In this document: positions 21,886 to 35,279 of the stretch, in pieces
Position numbering within the stretch: the first letter of the stretch is position 1
Layout: the number at the start of each line of letters is the position of its first letter
Source of the DNA: Calendula officinalis
Taxonomy: Eukaryota > Streptophyta > Magnoliopsida > Asterales > Asteraceae
Direction of reading: 5' to 3'
DNA length: 64,000 nucleotides
Assembly (NCBI GenBank): GCA_963853835.1
Contig: OY970835.1
Location: 12,406,501-12,470,500, forward strand
Program-made: the position numbers and the translations under genes
The notes under the pieces: model-generated
Told to the model about the DNA's origin: nothing
The model's database searches: none
The model's input: the letters and a program-made list of their open reading frames with translations, nothing else

Positions 21886-23224
21886 GGTTCAAAGTTATCT
21901 ACAACTTTGATGATCTTTTAACCCTATATAATGTTGAAGATCAAGTCTTTTCATATAGAAGAACTATGCAGAATTTTCGACATTTTCTGCGAATGGGTAG
22001 AAGAAATGCCGGATCTCCTTCGTTAAAAGTCGAATATGTGTGAAATTTGAACAGGAGGCTCTCAACACACAGACACACAATCTGACCGTTCAGTTTTGTA
22101 TTTGAAGATTCGCGTAGAGCGATATGGTAGGCGCATCAGGTCATATATTTTGTTTTTTATTCCTTACCTGCTGGGCAGCCATGGAAGAAAAATTGGCTCT
22201 CCTTCTTTAAACATCGAATGAGCGTGAAATTTTAACTGAAGGTTTACCATAATGTGTTTAATGTTTTCACCGTTCAGATCTTCAAAAGGAATCGTTAATT
22301 AAGAGATATATATTTTTGAAGATTATTGACGAATATTTATGGTATGTTTTTAATTCTGCGCAACTGTGATAAAACGGCTATTATATCTTTTGTAACTGTT
22401 GAATTATCATGAATTTTGGATATTATATCCATAACACATACATGTACTCGGTATCAAAATTTCAGACTGATCAGTAACATATACTGAGAGATACATATTT
22501 TCAAAGTTGCTGGTTTTCTGATACTGATTGTCTCATACTGAGTGGTCAGTATGAGACTGCTGTGATCGTTTCAACCGTTGGATCCTTATGATTTTTGGAT
22601 ATGATGTTGAAGACAGGTATAGGTATGTTGTGTAAAAAATTCATAATGATCGGAAGATTATACTTGGAGATATGATTTTTTGAAGTTGCTGCAAAATTAG
22701 AGAAATGAAATTCTGCATGCTGAATTATACAAGTGAGTATGTTTCACATATTTTTCTCCTTTTAGTCATAAGAAATCATGTTAAACTGAGGAAATCTATA
22801 AGTTGATTGATTCCTTAGTGATGTTTCAAGTCAAAGATAAAATATACCGAACAGTTTAAGGAGATGACTCTGATTCAGGGGGAGAAAACACAATGTGATA
22901 TGTGTTTTCTTTATATGAAGCTAAAGTTCTTTTAAGCTAAGATGTTCATGCTAAGTTATTCAAGGGGGTACGTGTCACACATTATTTTACAATCATTTGA
23001 ATCATTTCAAACTGAGGAAATCTACTAATTGAATGATTCCTTAGTGATGTTTCATTACAATTCAAATCTACCGGACAGTTTGAGAAAGGAGTCAATGATT
23101 GTGGAGGAGAAAAGTTAGTGTGATATATAGTTTCTTGAAGTACTCGGTGAATAAAGAATATGAAAAGATCTCAAAAAGAAGACGATACAAGACAAGATTG
23201 AAGATTGTTTTGTTATCATTTGAT

Positions 23225-23233
23225 AAGGGGAGA
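23225..23233 (+). other. Polypurine tract, locus E (variant)
   Basis: AAGGGGAGA; one G of the usual run is A. It lies one base before the 3' LTR. Confidence 0.87.
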
Positions 23234-23234
23234 T

Positions 23235-23943
23235 TGTTAGGGCAAAGCCCATGTCCCTTGTTATCTTATGATTACAAAACAAACAAGTGGGGCAGATCTC
23301 ATACTGAGCTACTCAGTATAGGTCTGATACTGAGTAGATAGACGTCGATCATATATGACAGCACAAAACCTTTGAAGATGATCACAAATGAGTTGCACTG
23401 ACCAACTCAGTATCGGTCTCATACTGAGCTACTCAGTATATGTCTGATACTGAGTAGAATGACCGAGTTATCCGTTTATGATCTTCTGCCCTCAACTTGT
23501 TGGTACTAGTGTTAAGTCTCAGTCCTATACTGAGTGGTCAGTATTGGGCACTCAGTATTGGAACTCAGTATTGAAACTCAATACTGAGTAGAAGGACTGA
23601 GTTAATATTTCCATGTTTACTTAATTAGTCAAATCTTTTAATCATGGTATGTATTTATTAGAATTGGGAGTTACATATAGAATAGGGTTAATTGTAAAAC
23701 CTCTATACATTATAAATAGAGGTTTAGTCTTTAGTTGTTAAGCATCCTTTTGGATCCCGGTTGATCATTTGTGTGGATCACCGGTAACCCAATTCTAAAT
23801 GTAACACTTTGTGGAGTGTCCTTGGTTATTCCGCAACCAAGAACACATTTTATACGTTTGTGCTTAATAAGAATAATCGTATGACGTATATGATCTTGTT
23901 TTTACCGATTTTACTAACAATATTGGGGTTCGTGGGTCCTACA
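23235..23943 (+). repeat. 3' LTR of locus E (709 bp)
   Basis: Full-length LTR with TATA box and complete motif array. Its markers match LTR A and the 3' LTR of G. Confidence 0.95.
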
Positions 23944-25360
23944 CATTTTCGGCCCGAACTTCAACCTCGGCCCGAACTGTAACCTCGGCCCGAACTCCGA
24001 CCTCGGCCCGAACTTCACCCTCGGCCCGAACATCATCCTCGGCCCGAACACCGAACTTCGGCCCGAACACCACTTCGGCCCGAACATCCCACTTCGGCCC
24101 GAACACCACTTCGGCCCGAACATCCCTCTTCGGCCCGAACTCTTCAATATCCAAGATTGTGTGACAAAAGGTGCTATACTAAAACATTCATAACTTTCAG
24201 CTCGGGTGTCCGTTTCACGCCCACGAGTAACCAAAATAGCTGGTTCGTTCGTCACTGCCAAGAACAAGTTCGGCCCGAACTCTTCACTCTTCCCGGCCCG
24301 AACTTCATTTTCGGCCCGAACTTCAACCTCGGCCCGAACTTCAACCTCAGCCCGAACTCCGACCTCGGCCCGAACTTCAACCTCGGCCCGAACATCATCC
24401 TCGGCCCGAACACCGAACTTCGGCCCGAACACCACTTCGGCCCGAACACCACTTCGGCCCGAACATCCCACTTCGGCCCGTACACCATTTCGGCCCGAAC
24501 ATCCCTCTTCGGCCCGAACTCTTCAATATCCAAGATTGTGTGACAAAAGGTGCTATACTAAAACATTCATAACTTTCGGCTCGGGTGTCCGTTTCACGCC
24601 CACGAGTAACCAAAATAGCTGGTTCGTTCGTCACTGCCAAGAACAAGTTCGGCCTGAACTCTTCACTGTTCCCGGCCCGAACTTCATTTTCGGCCCGAAC
24701 TTCAACCTCGGCCCGAACTCCGACATCGGCCCGAACTTCAACCTCGGCCCGAACATCATTCTCGGCCCGAACACCGAAATTCGGCCCGAACATCCCACTT
24801 CGGCCCGAACACCACTTCGGCCCGAACATCCCTCTTCGGCCCGAACTCTTCAATATCCAAGATTGTGTGACAAAAGGTGCTATACTAAAACATTCATAAC
24901 TTTCAGCTTGGGTGTCCGTTTCACGCCCACGAGTAACCAAAATAGCTGGTTCGTTCGTCACTGCCAGGAACAAGTTCGGCCCGAACTCTTCACTGTTCCC
25001 GGCCCGAACTACATTTTCGGCCCGAACTTCAACCTCGGCCCGAACTCCGACCTCGGCCCGAACTTCAACCTCGGCCCGAACATCATCCTCGGCCCGAACA
25101 CCGAACTTCGGCCCGAACACCACTTCGGCCCGAACATCCCACTTCGGCCCGAACACCACTTCGGCCCGAACATTCCTCTTCGGCCCGAACTCTTCAATAT
25201 CCAAGATTGTGTGACAAAAGGTGCTATACTAAAACATTCATAACTTTCAGCCTGGGTGTCCGTTTCACGCCCACGAGTAACCAAAATAGCTGGTTCGTTC
25301 GTCACTGCCAAGAACAAGTTCGGCCCGAACTCTTCACTGTTCCTGGCCCGAACTTCATTT
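23944..25360. repeat. Satellite 2 array, block 6 (between LTR loci E and F)
   Basis: About four monomers, collinear with 3463-4895 and 33117-34568 apart from subunit-sized indels. It ends with CAGCCTGGGTG, the left-flank marker of the solo-LTR class. No gene is visible. Confidence 0.93.
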
Positions 25361-26071
25361 TGTTAGGGCAAAGCCCATGTCCCTTGTTATCTTATGATTA
25401 CAAAACAAACAAGTGGGGCAGATCTCATACTGAGCTACTCAGTATAGGTCTGATACTGAGTAGATAGACGTCGATCAGATATGACAGCACAAAACCTTTG
25501 AAGATGATCACAAATGAGTTGCACTGACCTACTCAGTATCGGTCTCATACTGAGCTACTCAGTATATATGTCTGATACTGAGTAGAATGACCGAGTTATC
25601 CGTGCATGATCTTCTGCCCTCAACTTGTTGGTACTAGTGTTAAGTCTCAGTCCTATACTGAGTGGTCAGTATTGGGCACTCAGTATTGGAACTCAGTATT
25701 GAAACTCAATACTGAGTAGAAGGACCGAGTTAATATTTCCATGTTTACTTAATTAGTCAAATCTTTTAATCATGGTATGTATTTATTAGAATTGGGAGTT
25801 ACATATAGAATAGGGTTAATTGTAAAACCTCTATACATTATGAATAGAGGTTTAGTCTTTAGTTGTTAAGCATCCTTTTGGATCCCGGTTGATCATTTGT
25901 GTGGATCACCGGTAACCCAATTCTAAATGTAACACTTTGTGGAGTGTTCTTGGTTATTCCGCAACCAAGAACACATTTTATACGTTTGTGCTTAATAAGA
26001 ATAATCGTATGACGTATATGATCTTGTTTTTACCGATTTTACTAACAATATTGGGGTTCGTGGGTCCTACA
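25361..26071 (+). mobile_element. Locus F: solo LTR (711 bp)
   Basis: TG...CA solo LTR flanked by CATTT at 25356-25360 and 26072-26076. It has the 711-bp form (TATATATGTCTG) and the mutated TATGAATAG at 25839, as in B and H. From F to about 26.3 kb the sequence is offset from the B region by exactly 20,465 bp. F is therefore a third copy of the B/H locus. Confidence 0.95.
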
Positions 26072-29000
26072 CATTTTCGGCCCGAACTTCAACCTCGGCC
26101 CGAACTGCAACCTCGGTCCGAACTCCGACCTCGGCCCGAACTTCAACCTCGGCCCGAACATCATCCTCGGCCCGAACACCGAACTTCGGCCCGAACACCA
26201 CTTCGGACTGAACACCACTTCGGCCCGAACATCCCAATTCGGCCCGAACACCACTTCGGCCCGAACATCCCTCTTCGGCCCGAACTCTTCAATATCCAAG
26301 ATTGTGTGACAAAAGGTGCTATACTAAAACAATCATAACATTCAGCTCGGGTGTCCGTTTCACGCCCACGAGTTACCAAAATAGCTGGTTCGTTCGTCAC
26401 TGCCAAGAACAAGTTCGGCCCGAACTCTTCACTCTTCCCGGCCCGAACTTCATTTTCGGCCCGAACTTCAACCTCGGCCCGAACTTCAACCTCGGCCCGA
26501 ACTCCGACCTCGGCCCGAACTCCGACCTCGGCCCGAACTTCAACCTCGGCCCGAACATCATCCTCAGCCCGAACACCGAACTTCGGCCCGAACACCACTT
26601 CGGCCCGAACACCACTTCGGCCCGAACATCCCACTTCGGCCCATACACCACTTCGGCCCGAACATCCCTCTTCGGCCCGAACTCTTCGATATCCAAGATT
26701 GTGTGACAAAAGGTGCTATACTAAAACATTCATAACTTTCAGCTCGGGTGTCCGTTTCACGCCCACGAGTAACCAAAATAGCTGGTTCGTTCGTCACTGC
26801 CAAGAACAAGTTCGGCCCGAACTCTTCACTGTTCCCGGCCCGAACTTCAACCTCGGCCCGAACTCCGACATCGGCCCGAACTTCAACCTCGGCCCGAACA
26901 TCATCCTCGGCCCGAACACCGAACTTCGGCCCGAACACCACTTCGGCCCGAACACCCCACTTCGGCCCGAACACCACTTCGGCCCGAACATCCCTCTTCG
27001 GCCCGAACTCTTCAATATCCAAGATTGTGTGACAAAAGGTGCTATACTAAACATTCATAACTTTCAGCTCGGGTGTCCGTTTCACGCCCATGAGTAACCA
27101 AAATAGCTGGTTCGTTCGTCACTGCCAACAACAAGTTCGGCCCGAACTCTTCACTGTTCCCGGCCCGAACTACATTTTCGTCCCGAACTTCAACCTCGGC
27201 CCGAACTCCGACCTCGGCCCGAACTTCAACCTCGGCCTGAACATCATCCTCGGCCCGAACACCGAACTTCGGCCCGAACACCACTTCGGCCCAAACATCC
27301 CACTTCGGCCCGAACACCACTTCGGCCCGAACATCCCTCTTCGGCCCGAACTCTTCAATATCCAAGATTGTGTGACAAAAGGTGCTATACTAAAACATTC
27401 ATAACCTTCAGCTCGGGTGTCCGTTTCACGCCCACGAGTAACCAAAATAGCTGGTTTGTTCGTCACTGCCAAGAACAAGTTTGGCCCGAACTCTTCACTG
27501 TTCCCGGCCCGAACTTCATTTTCAGCCCGAACTTCAACCTCGGCCCGAACTTCAACTTCGGCCCGAACTCCGACCTAGGCCCGAACTTCAACCTCGGTCC
27601 GAACATCATCCTCGGCCCGAACACCGAACTTCGGCCCGAACATCCCACTTCGGCCCGAACACCACTTCGGCCCGAACATCCCTCTTCGGCCCGAACTCTT
27701 CAATATCCAAGATTGTGTGACAAAAGGTGCTATATTAAAACATTCTTAACTTTCAGCTCGGGTGTCCGTTTCACGCCCACGAGTAACCAAAATAGCTGGT
27801 TTGTTCGTCACTGCCAAGAACAAGTTCGAACCGAACTCTTCACTGTTCCCGGCCCGAACTTCATTTTCAGCCCGAACTTCAACCTCGGCCCGAACTTCAA
27901 CTTCGGCCCGAACTCCGACCTAGGCCCGAACTTCAACCTCGGTCCGAACATCATCCTCGGCCCGAACACCGAACTTCGGCCCGAACATCCCACTTCGGCC
28001 CGAACACCACTTCGGCCCGAACATCCCTCTTCGGCCCGAACTCTTCAATATCCAAGATTGTGTGACAAAAGGTGCTATATTAAAACATTCTTAACTTTCA
28101 GCTCGGGTGTCCGTTTCACGCCACGAGTAACCAAAATAGCTGGTTCGTTCGTCACTGCCAAGAACAAGTTCGGCCCGAACTCTTCACTGTTCCCGGCCCG
28201 AACTTCATTTTCGGCCCGAACTTCAACCTCGGCCCGAACTCCGACCTCGGCCCGAACTTCAACCTCGGCCCGGACATCATCCTCTGCCCGAACACCACTT
28301 CGGCCCGAACATCCCACTTCGGCCCGAACACCTCTTCGGCCCGAACATCCCTCTTCGGCCTGAACTCTTCAATATCTAAGATTGTGTGACAAAAGGTGCT
28401 ATACTAAAACATTCATAACTTTCAGCTCGGGTGTCCGTTTCACGCCCACGAGTAACCAAAATAGCTTGTTCGTTGGTCACTGCCAAGAACAAGTTCGGCC
28501 CGAACTCTTCACTGTTCCCGGCCCGAACTTCATTTTCGGCCCGAAATTCAACCTCGGCCCGAACTTCAACCTCGGCCCGAACTCCGACCTCGGCCCGAAC
28601 TTCAACCTCGGCCCGAACATCATCCTCGGCCCTAACACCGAACTTCGGCCCGAACACCACTTCGGCCCGAACACCACTTCGGCCCGAACATCCCACTTCG
28701 GCCCGAACACCACTTCGGCCCGAACACCACTTCGGCCCGAACATCCCTCTTCGGCCCGAACTCTTCAATATCCAAGTTTGTGTGACAAAAGGTGCTATAC
28801 TAAAACATTCATAACTTTCAGCTCGGGTGTCCGTTTCACGCCCACGAGTTACCAAAATAGCTGGTTCGTTCGTCACAGCCAAGAACAAGTTCGGCCCAAA
28901 CTCTTCATTGTTCCCGGCCCGAACTTCATTTTCGGCCCGAACTTCAACCTCGGCCCGAACTTCAACCTCGGCCCGAACTCCGACCTCGGCCCGAACTTCA

Positions 29001-30704
29001 ACCTCGGCCCGAACATCATCCTTGGCCCGAACACCGAACTTCGGCCCGAACACCACTTCGGCCCGAACATCCCACTTCGGCCCGAACACCACTTCGGCCC
29101 GAACATCCCTCTTCGGCCCGAACTCTTCAATATCCAAGATTGTGTGACAAAAGGAGCTATATTAAAACATTCTTAACTTTTCAGCTCGGGTGTCCGTTTC
29201 ACGCCCACGAGTAACCAAAATAGCTGGTTCGTTCGTCACTGCCAAGAACAAGTTCGGCCCGAACTCTTCACTGTTCCCGGCCCGAACTTCATTTTCGGCC
29301 CGAACTTCAACCTCGGCCCGAACTTCAACCTCGGCCCGAACTCCGACCTCGGCTCGAACTTCAACCTCGGTCCGGACATCATCCTCGGCCCGAACACCAC
29401 TTCGGCCCGAACACCACTTCGGCCCGAACATCCCACTTCGGCCCGAACACCACTTCGGCCCGAACATCCCTCTTTAGCCCGAACTCTTCAATATCCAAGA
29501 TTGTGTGACAAAAGGTGCTATACTAAAACATTCATAACTTTCAGCTCGGGTGTCCGTTTCACGCCCACGAGTAACCAAAATAGCTGGTTCGTTCGTCACT
29601 GCCAAGAACAAGTTCGGCCCGAACTCTTCACTGTTCCCGGCCCGAACTTCATTTTCGGCCCGAACTTCAACCTCGACCCGAACTTCAACCTCGGTCCGAA
29701 CTCCGACCTCGGCCCGAACATCATCCTCGGCCCGAACACCGAACTTCGGCCTGAACACCACTTCGGCCCGAACACCACTTCGGCCCGAACATCCCACTTC
29801 GGCCCGAACACCACTTCGGCCCGAACATCCCTCTTCGGCCCGAACTCTTCAATATCCAAGATTGTGTGACAAAAGGTGCTATACTAAAACATTCATAACT
29901 TTCAGCTCGGGTGTCCGTTTCACGCCCACGAGTAACCAAAATAGGTGGTTCGTTCGTCACTGCCAAGAACAAGTTCGGCCCGAACTCTTCACTGTTCCCG
30001 GCCCGAACTTCGTTTTCGGCTCGAACTTCAACCTCGGCCCGAACTTCAACCTCGGCCCAAACTCCGACCTCGGCCCGAACTTCAACCTCGGCCCGAACAT
30101 CATCCTCGGCCCGAACACCGAACTTCGGCCCGAACACCACTTCGACCCGAACATCCCACTTCGGCCCGAACATCCCTCTTCGGCCCGAACTATTCAATAT
30201 CCAAGATTGTGTGATAAAAGGAGCTATATTAAAACATTCTTAACTTTCAGCTCGGGTGTCCGTTTCACGCCCACGAGTAACCAAAATAGCTAGTTCGTTC
30301 GTCACTGCCAAGAACAAGTTCGGCTCGAACTCTTCACTGTTCCCGGCCCGAACTTCATTTTCGGCCCGAACTTCAACCTCGGCCCGAACTCCGACCTCGG
30401 CGCGAACTTCAACCTCGGCCCGAACATCATCCTCGTCCCGAGCACCGAACTTCGGCCCGAACACCACTTCGGCCCGAACATCCCACTTCGGCCCGAACAC
30501 CACTTCGGCCCGAACATCCCTCTTCGGCCCGAACTCTTCAATATCCAAGATTGTGTGACAAAAGGTGCTATACTAAAACATTCATAACTTTCAGCTCGAG
30601 TGTCTGTTTCACACCCACGAGTAACCAAAATAGCTGGTTCGTTCGTCACTGCCAAGAACAAGTTCGGCCCGAACTCTTCACTGTTCCCGGCCCGAACTTC
30701 ATTT
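26072..30704. repeat. Satellite 2 array, block 7 (4.6 kb, between LTR loci F and G)
   Basis: About 13 monomers. In the other two copies of this neighbourhood a class-1 element (C or I) lies about 1.43 kb after the solo LTR; here none is present, but a monomer with the class-1 flank variant CTGGTTTGTTCG occurs at 27450-27465 and its insertion point near 27515-27525 is uninterrupted. Two nearly identical 345-bp monomers follow (27463 and 27808). The segment 28.0-30.7 kb is collinear with 15.4-18.07 kb, and 28376-29176 matches 61156-61956 at an offset of 32,780. No gene is visible. Confidence 0.93.
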
Positions 30705-31045
30705 TGTTAGGGCAAAGCCCATGTCCCTTGTTATCTTATGATTACAAAACAAACAAGTGGGGCAGATCTCATACTGAGCTACTCAGTATAGGTCTGATAC
30801 TGAGTAGATAGACGTCGATCAGATATGACAGCACAAAACCTTTGAAGATGATCACAAATGAGTTGCACTGACCTACTCAGTACCGGTAACCCAATTCTAA
30901 ATGTAACACTTTGTGGAGTGTTCTTGGTTATTCCGCAACCAAGAACACATTTTATACGTTTGTGCTTAATAAGAATAATCGTATGACGTATATGATCTTG
31001 TTTTTACCGATTTTACTAACAATATTGGGGTTCGTGGGTCCTACA
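30705..31045 (+). repeat. 5' LTR of locus G, internally deleted (341 bp)
   Basis: Carries the same CAGTA/CCGGTAACCC join as D and E and lacks the TATA box. Confidence 0.95.
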
Positions 31046-31047
31046 AT

Positions 31048-31059
31048 TGGTATCAGAGC
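31048..31059 (+). other. Primer-binding site, locus G
   Basis: TGGTATCAGAGC, perfect initiator tRNA-Met match. Confidence 0.92.
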
Positions 31060-32398
31060 GGTTCAAAGTTATCTACAACTTTGATGATCTTTTAACCCTA
31101 TATAATGTTGAAGATCAAGTCTTTTCATATAGAAGAACTATGCAGAATTTTCGTCATTTTCTGCGCACGGGTAGAAGAAATGTCGGATCTCCTTCGTTAA
31201 CAGTCGAATATGTGTGAAATTTGAACAGGAGGCTCTCAACACACAGACACACAATCTGACCATTCAGTTTTGTATTTGAAGATTCGCGTAGAGCGATATG
31301 GTAGGCGCATCAGGTCATATATTTTGTTTTTTATTCATTACCTGCTGGGCAGCCATGGAAGAAAAATTGGCTCTCCTTCTTTAAACATCGAATGAGCGTG
31401 AAATTTTAACTGAAGGTTCACCATAATGTGTTTAATGTTTTCACCGTTCAGATCTTCAAAAGGAATCGTTAATTAAGAGATATATATTTTTGAAGATTAT
31501 TGACGAATATTTATGGTATGTTTTTAATTCTGCGCAACTGTGATAAAACGGCTATTATATCTTTTGTAACCGTTGAATTTTCATGAATTTTGGATATTAT
31601 ATCCATAACACATACATGTACTCGGTATCAAAATTTCAGACTGATCAGTAACATATACTGAGAGATACATATTTTCAAAGTTGCTGGTTTTCTGATACTG
31701 ATTGTCTCATACTGAGTGGTCAGTATGAGACTGCTGTGATCGTTTCAACCGTTGGATCCTTATGATCTTTGGATATGATGTTGAAGACAGGTATAGGTAT
31801 GTTGTGTAAAAAATTCATAATGATCAGAAGATTATACTTGGAGATATGATTTTTTGAAGTTGCTGCAAAATTAGAGAAATGAAATTCTGCATGCTGAATT
31901 ATACAAGTGAGTATGTTTCACATATTTTTCTCCTTTTAGTCATAAGAAATCATCTTAAACTGAGGAAATCTATAAGTTGATTGATTCCTTAGTGATGTTT
32001 CAAGTCAAAGATAAAATATACCGAACAGTTTAAGGAGATGACTCTGATTCAGGGGGAGAAAACACAATGTGATATGTGTTTTCTTTATATGAAGCTAAAG
32101 TTCTTTTAAGCTAAGATGTTCATGCTAAGTTATTCAAGGGGGTACGTGTCACACATTATTTTACAATCATTTGAATCATTTCAAACTGAGGAAATCTACT
32201 AATTGAATGATTCCTTAGTGATGTTTCATTACAATTCAAATCTACCGGACAATTTGAGAACGGAGTCAATGATTGTGGGGGAGAAAAGTTAGTGTGATAT
32301 ATAGTTTCTTGAAGTACTCGGTGAATAAAGAATATGAAAAGATCTCAAAAAGAAGACGATACAAGACAAGATTGAAGATTGTTTTGTTATCATTTGAT

Positions 32399-32407
32399 AG
32401 GGGGAGA
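32399..32407 (+). other. Polypurine tract, locus G
   Basis: AGGGGGAGA directly abuts the 3' LTR; the spacer T found in the other copies is missing. Confidence 0.88.
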
Positions 32408-33116
32408 TGTTAGGGCAAAGCCCATGTCCCTTGTTATCTTATGATTACAAAACAAACAAGTGGGGCATATCTCATACTGAGCTACTCAGTATATGTCTGA
32501 TACTGAGTAGATAGACGTCGATCAGATATGACAGCACAAAACCTTTGAAGATGATCACAAATGAGTTGCACTGACCTACTCAGTATCGGTCTCATACTGA
32601 GCTACTCAGTATATGTCTGATACTGAGTAGAATGACCGAGTTATCCGTGCATGATCTTCTGCCCTCAACTTGTTGGTACTAGTGTTAAGTCTCAGTCCTA
32701 TACTGAGTGGTCAGTATTGGGCACTCAGTATTGGAACTCAGTATTGAAACTCAATACTGAGTAGAAGGACTGAGTTAATATTTCCATGTTTACTTAATTA
32801 GTCAAATCTTTTAATCATGGTATGTATTTATTAGAATTGGGAGTTACATATAGAATAGGGTTAATTGTAAAACCTCTATACATTATAAATAGAGGTTTAG
32901 TATTTAGTTGTTAAGCATCCTTTTGGATCCAGGTTGATCATTTGTGTGGATCACCGGTAACCCAATTCTAAATGTAACACTTTGTGGAGTGTCCTTGGTT
33001 ATTCCGCAACCAAGAACACATTTTATACGTTTGTGCTTAATAAGAATAATCGTATGACGTATATGATCTTGTTTTTACCGATTTTACTAACAATATTGGG
33101 GTTCGTGGGTCCTACA
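32408..33116 (+). repeat. 3' LTR of locus G (709 bp)
   Basis: Full-length LTR of the same type as A and E 3'. It includes the motif array and TATA box. Confidence 0.95.
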
Positions 33117-34568
33117 CATTTTCGGCCCGAACTTCAACCTCGGCCCGAACTGCAACCTCGGCCCGAACTCCGACCTCGGCCCGAACTTCAACCTCGGCCC
33201 GAACATCATCCTCGGCCCGAACACCGAACTTCGGCCCGAACACCACTTCGGCCTGAACACCACTTCGGTCCGAACATCCCACTTCGGCCCGAACACCACT
33301 TCGGCCCGAACATCCCTCTTCGGCCCGAACTCTTCAATATCCAAGATTGTGTGACAAAAGGTGCTGTACTAAAACATTCATAACTTTCAGCTCAGGTGTC
33401 CGTTTCACGCCCACGAGTAACCAAAATAGCTGGTTCGTTCGTCACTGCCAAGAACAAGTTCGGCCCGAACTCTTCACTCTTCCCGGCCCGAACTTCATTT
33501 TCGGCCCAAACTTCAACCTCGGCCCGAACTTCAACCTCGGCCCGAACTTTAACCTCAGCCCGAACTCCGACCTCGGCCCGAACTTCAACCTCAGCCCGAA
33601 CATCATCCTCGGCCCGAACACCGAACTTCGGCCCGAACACCACTTCGGGCCGAACACCACTTCGGCCCGAACATCCCACTTCGGCCCGTACACCACTTCG
33701 GCCCGAACATCCCTCTTCGGCCCGAACTCTTCAATATCCAAGATTGTGTGACAAAAGGTGCTATACTAAAACATTCATAACTTTCGGCTCGGGTGTCCGT
33801 TTCACGCCCACGAGTAACCAAAATAGCTGGTTCGATCGTCACTGCCAAGAACAAGTTCGGCCCGAACTCTTCACTGTTCCCGGCCCGAACTTCATTTTCG
33901 GCCCGAACTTCAACCTCGGCCCGAACTCCGACCTCGGCCCGAACTTCAACCTCGGCCCGAACATCATCGTCGGCCCGAACACCGAAATTCGGCCCGAACA
34001 CCACTTCGGCCCGAACATCCCACTTCGGCCCGAACATCCCTCTTCGGCCCGAACTCTTCAATATCCAAGATTGTGTGACAAAAGGTGCTATACTAAAACA
34101 TTCATAACTTTCAGCTTGGGTGTCCGTTTCACGCCCACGAGTAACCAAAATAGCTAGTTCGTTCGTCACTGCCAAGAACAAGTTCGGCCCGAACTCTTCA
34201 CTGTTCCCGGCCCGAACTACATTTTCGGCCCGAACTTCAACCTCGGCCCGAACTCCGACCTCGGCGCGAACTTCAACCTCGGCCCGAACATCATCCTCGG
34301 CCCGAACACCGAACTTCGGCCCGAACACCACTTCGGCCCGAACATCCCACTTCGGCCCGAACACCACTTCGGCCAGAACATTCCTCTTCGGCCCGAACTC
34401 TTCAATATCCAAGATTTTGTGACAAAAGGTGCTATACTAAAACATTCATAACTTTCAGCCTGGGTGTTCGTTTCACGCCCACGAGTAACCAAAATAGCTG
34501 GTTCGTTCGTCACTGCCAAGAACAAGTTCGGCCCGAACTCTTCACTGTTCCCGGCCCGAACTTCATTT
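33117..34568. repeat. Satellite 2 array, block 8 (between LTR loci G and H)
   Basis: About four monomers, collinear with 3463-4895. The offset changes from 29,654 to 29,673 within the block, a net difference of one 19-bp subunit. It ends with CAGCCTGGGTG next to H. Confidence 0.93.
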
Positions 34569-35279
34569 TGTTAGGGCAAAGCCCATGTCCCTTGTTATCT
34601 TATGATTACAAAACAAACAAGTGGGGCAGATCTCATACTGAGCTACTCAGTATAGGTCTGATACTGAGTAGATAGACGTCGATCAGATATGACAGCACAA
34701 AACCTTTGAAGATGATCACAAATGAGTTGCACTGACCTACTCAGTATCGGTCTCATACTGAGCTACTCAATATATATGTCTGATACTGAGTAGAATGACC
34801 GAGTTATCCGTGCATGATCTTCTGCCCTCAACTTGTTGGTACTAGTGTTAAGTCTCAGTCCTATACTGAGTGGTCAGTATTGGGCACTCAGTATTGGAAC
34901 TCAGTATTGAAACTCAATACTGAGTAGAAGGACTGAGTTAATATTTCCGTGTTTACTTAATTAGTCAAATCTTTTAATCATGGTATGTATTTATTAGAAT
35001 TGGGAGTTACATATAGAATAGGGTTAATTGTAAAACCTCTATACATTATGAATAGAGGTTTAGTCTTTAGTTGCTAAGCATCCTTTTGGATCCCGGTTGA
35101 TCATTTGTGTGGATCACCGGTAACCCAATTCTAAATGTAACACTTTGTGGAGTGTTCTTGGTTATTCCGCAACCAAGAACACATTTTATACGTTTGTGCT
35201 TAATAAGAATAATCGTATGACATATATGATCTTGTTTTTACCGATTTTACTAACAATATTGGGGTTCGTGGGTCCTACA
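34569..35279 (+). mobile_element. Locus H: solo LTR (711 bp)
   Basis: Solo LTR with CATTT on both sides (34564-34568 and 35280-35284). It has the mutated TATGAATAG at 35047 and lies exactly 29,673 bp after B, with the same length. It shares ATGACATATATG near its 3' end with the 3' LTRs of C, D and I. Confidence 0.95.

Larger units (their letters stand above)
21531..23943 (+). mobile_element. Locus E: two-LTR element, class 2
   Basis: A 2413-bp element flanked by CATTT at 21526-21530 and 23944-23948. The 5' LTR is the 341-bp deleted form; the 3' LTR is a full 709 bp with the class-2 markers ACTGAGTAG and GCCCTCAAC. The 1363-bp interior lacks coding sequence. With no TATA box in its 5' LTR it should not be able to start its own genomic transcript, so its presence in several copies is best explained by duplication of surrounding satellite. 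E and G are nearly identical across the 5' LTR by eye. Confidence 0.95.
30705..33116 (+). mobile_element. Locus G: two-LTR element, class 2
   Basis: A 2412-bp element flanked by CATTT at 30700-30704 and 33117-33121. The 5' LTR is the 341-bp deleted form and the 3' LTR is full length. One T is missing between the purine tract and the 3' LTR compared with the other elements, which also breaks an 80-codon frame that crosses this point in C, D, E and I. The left flank and satellite are collinear with those of D; the right side (3' LTR onward) is collinear with A and its downstream region at an offset of 29,654 bp. Confidence 0.95.
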
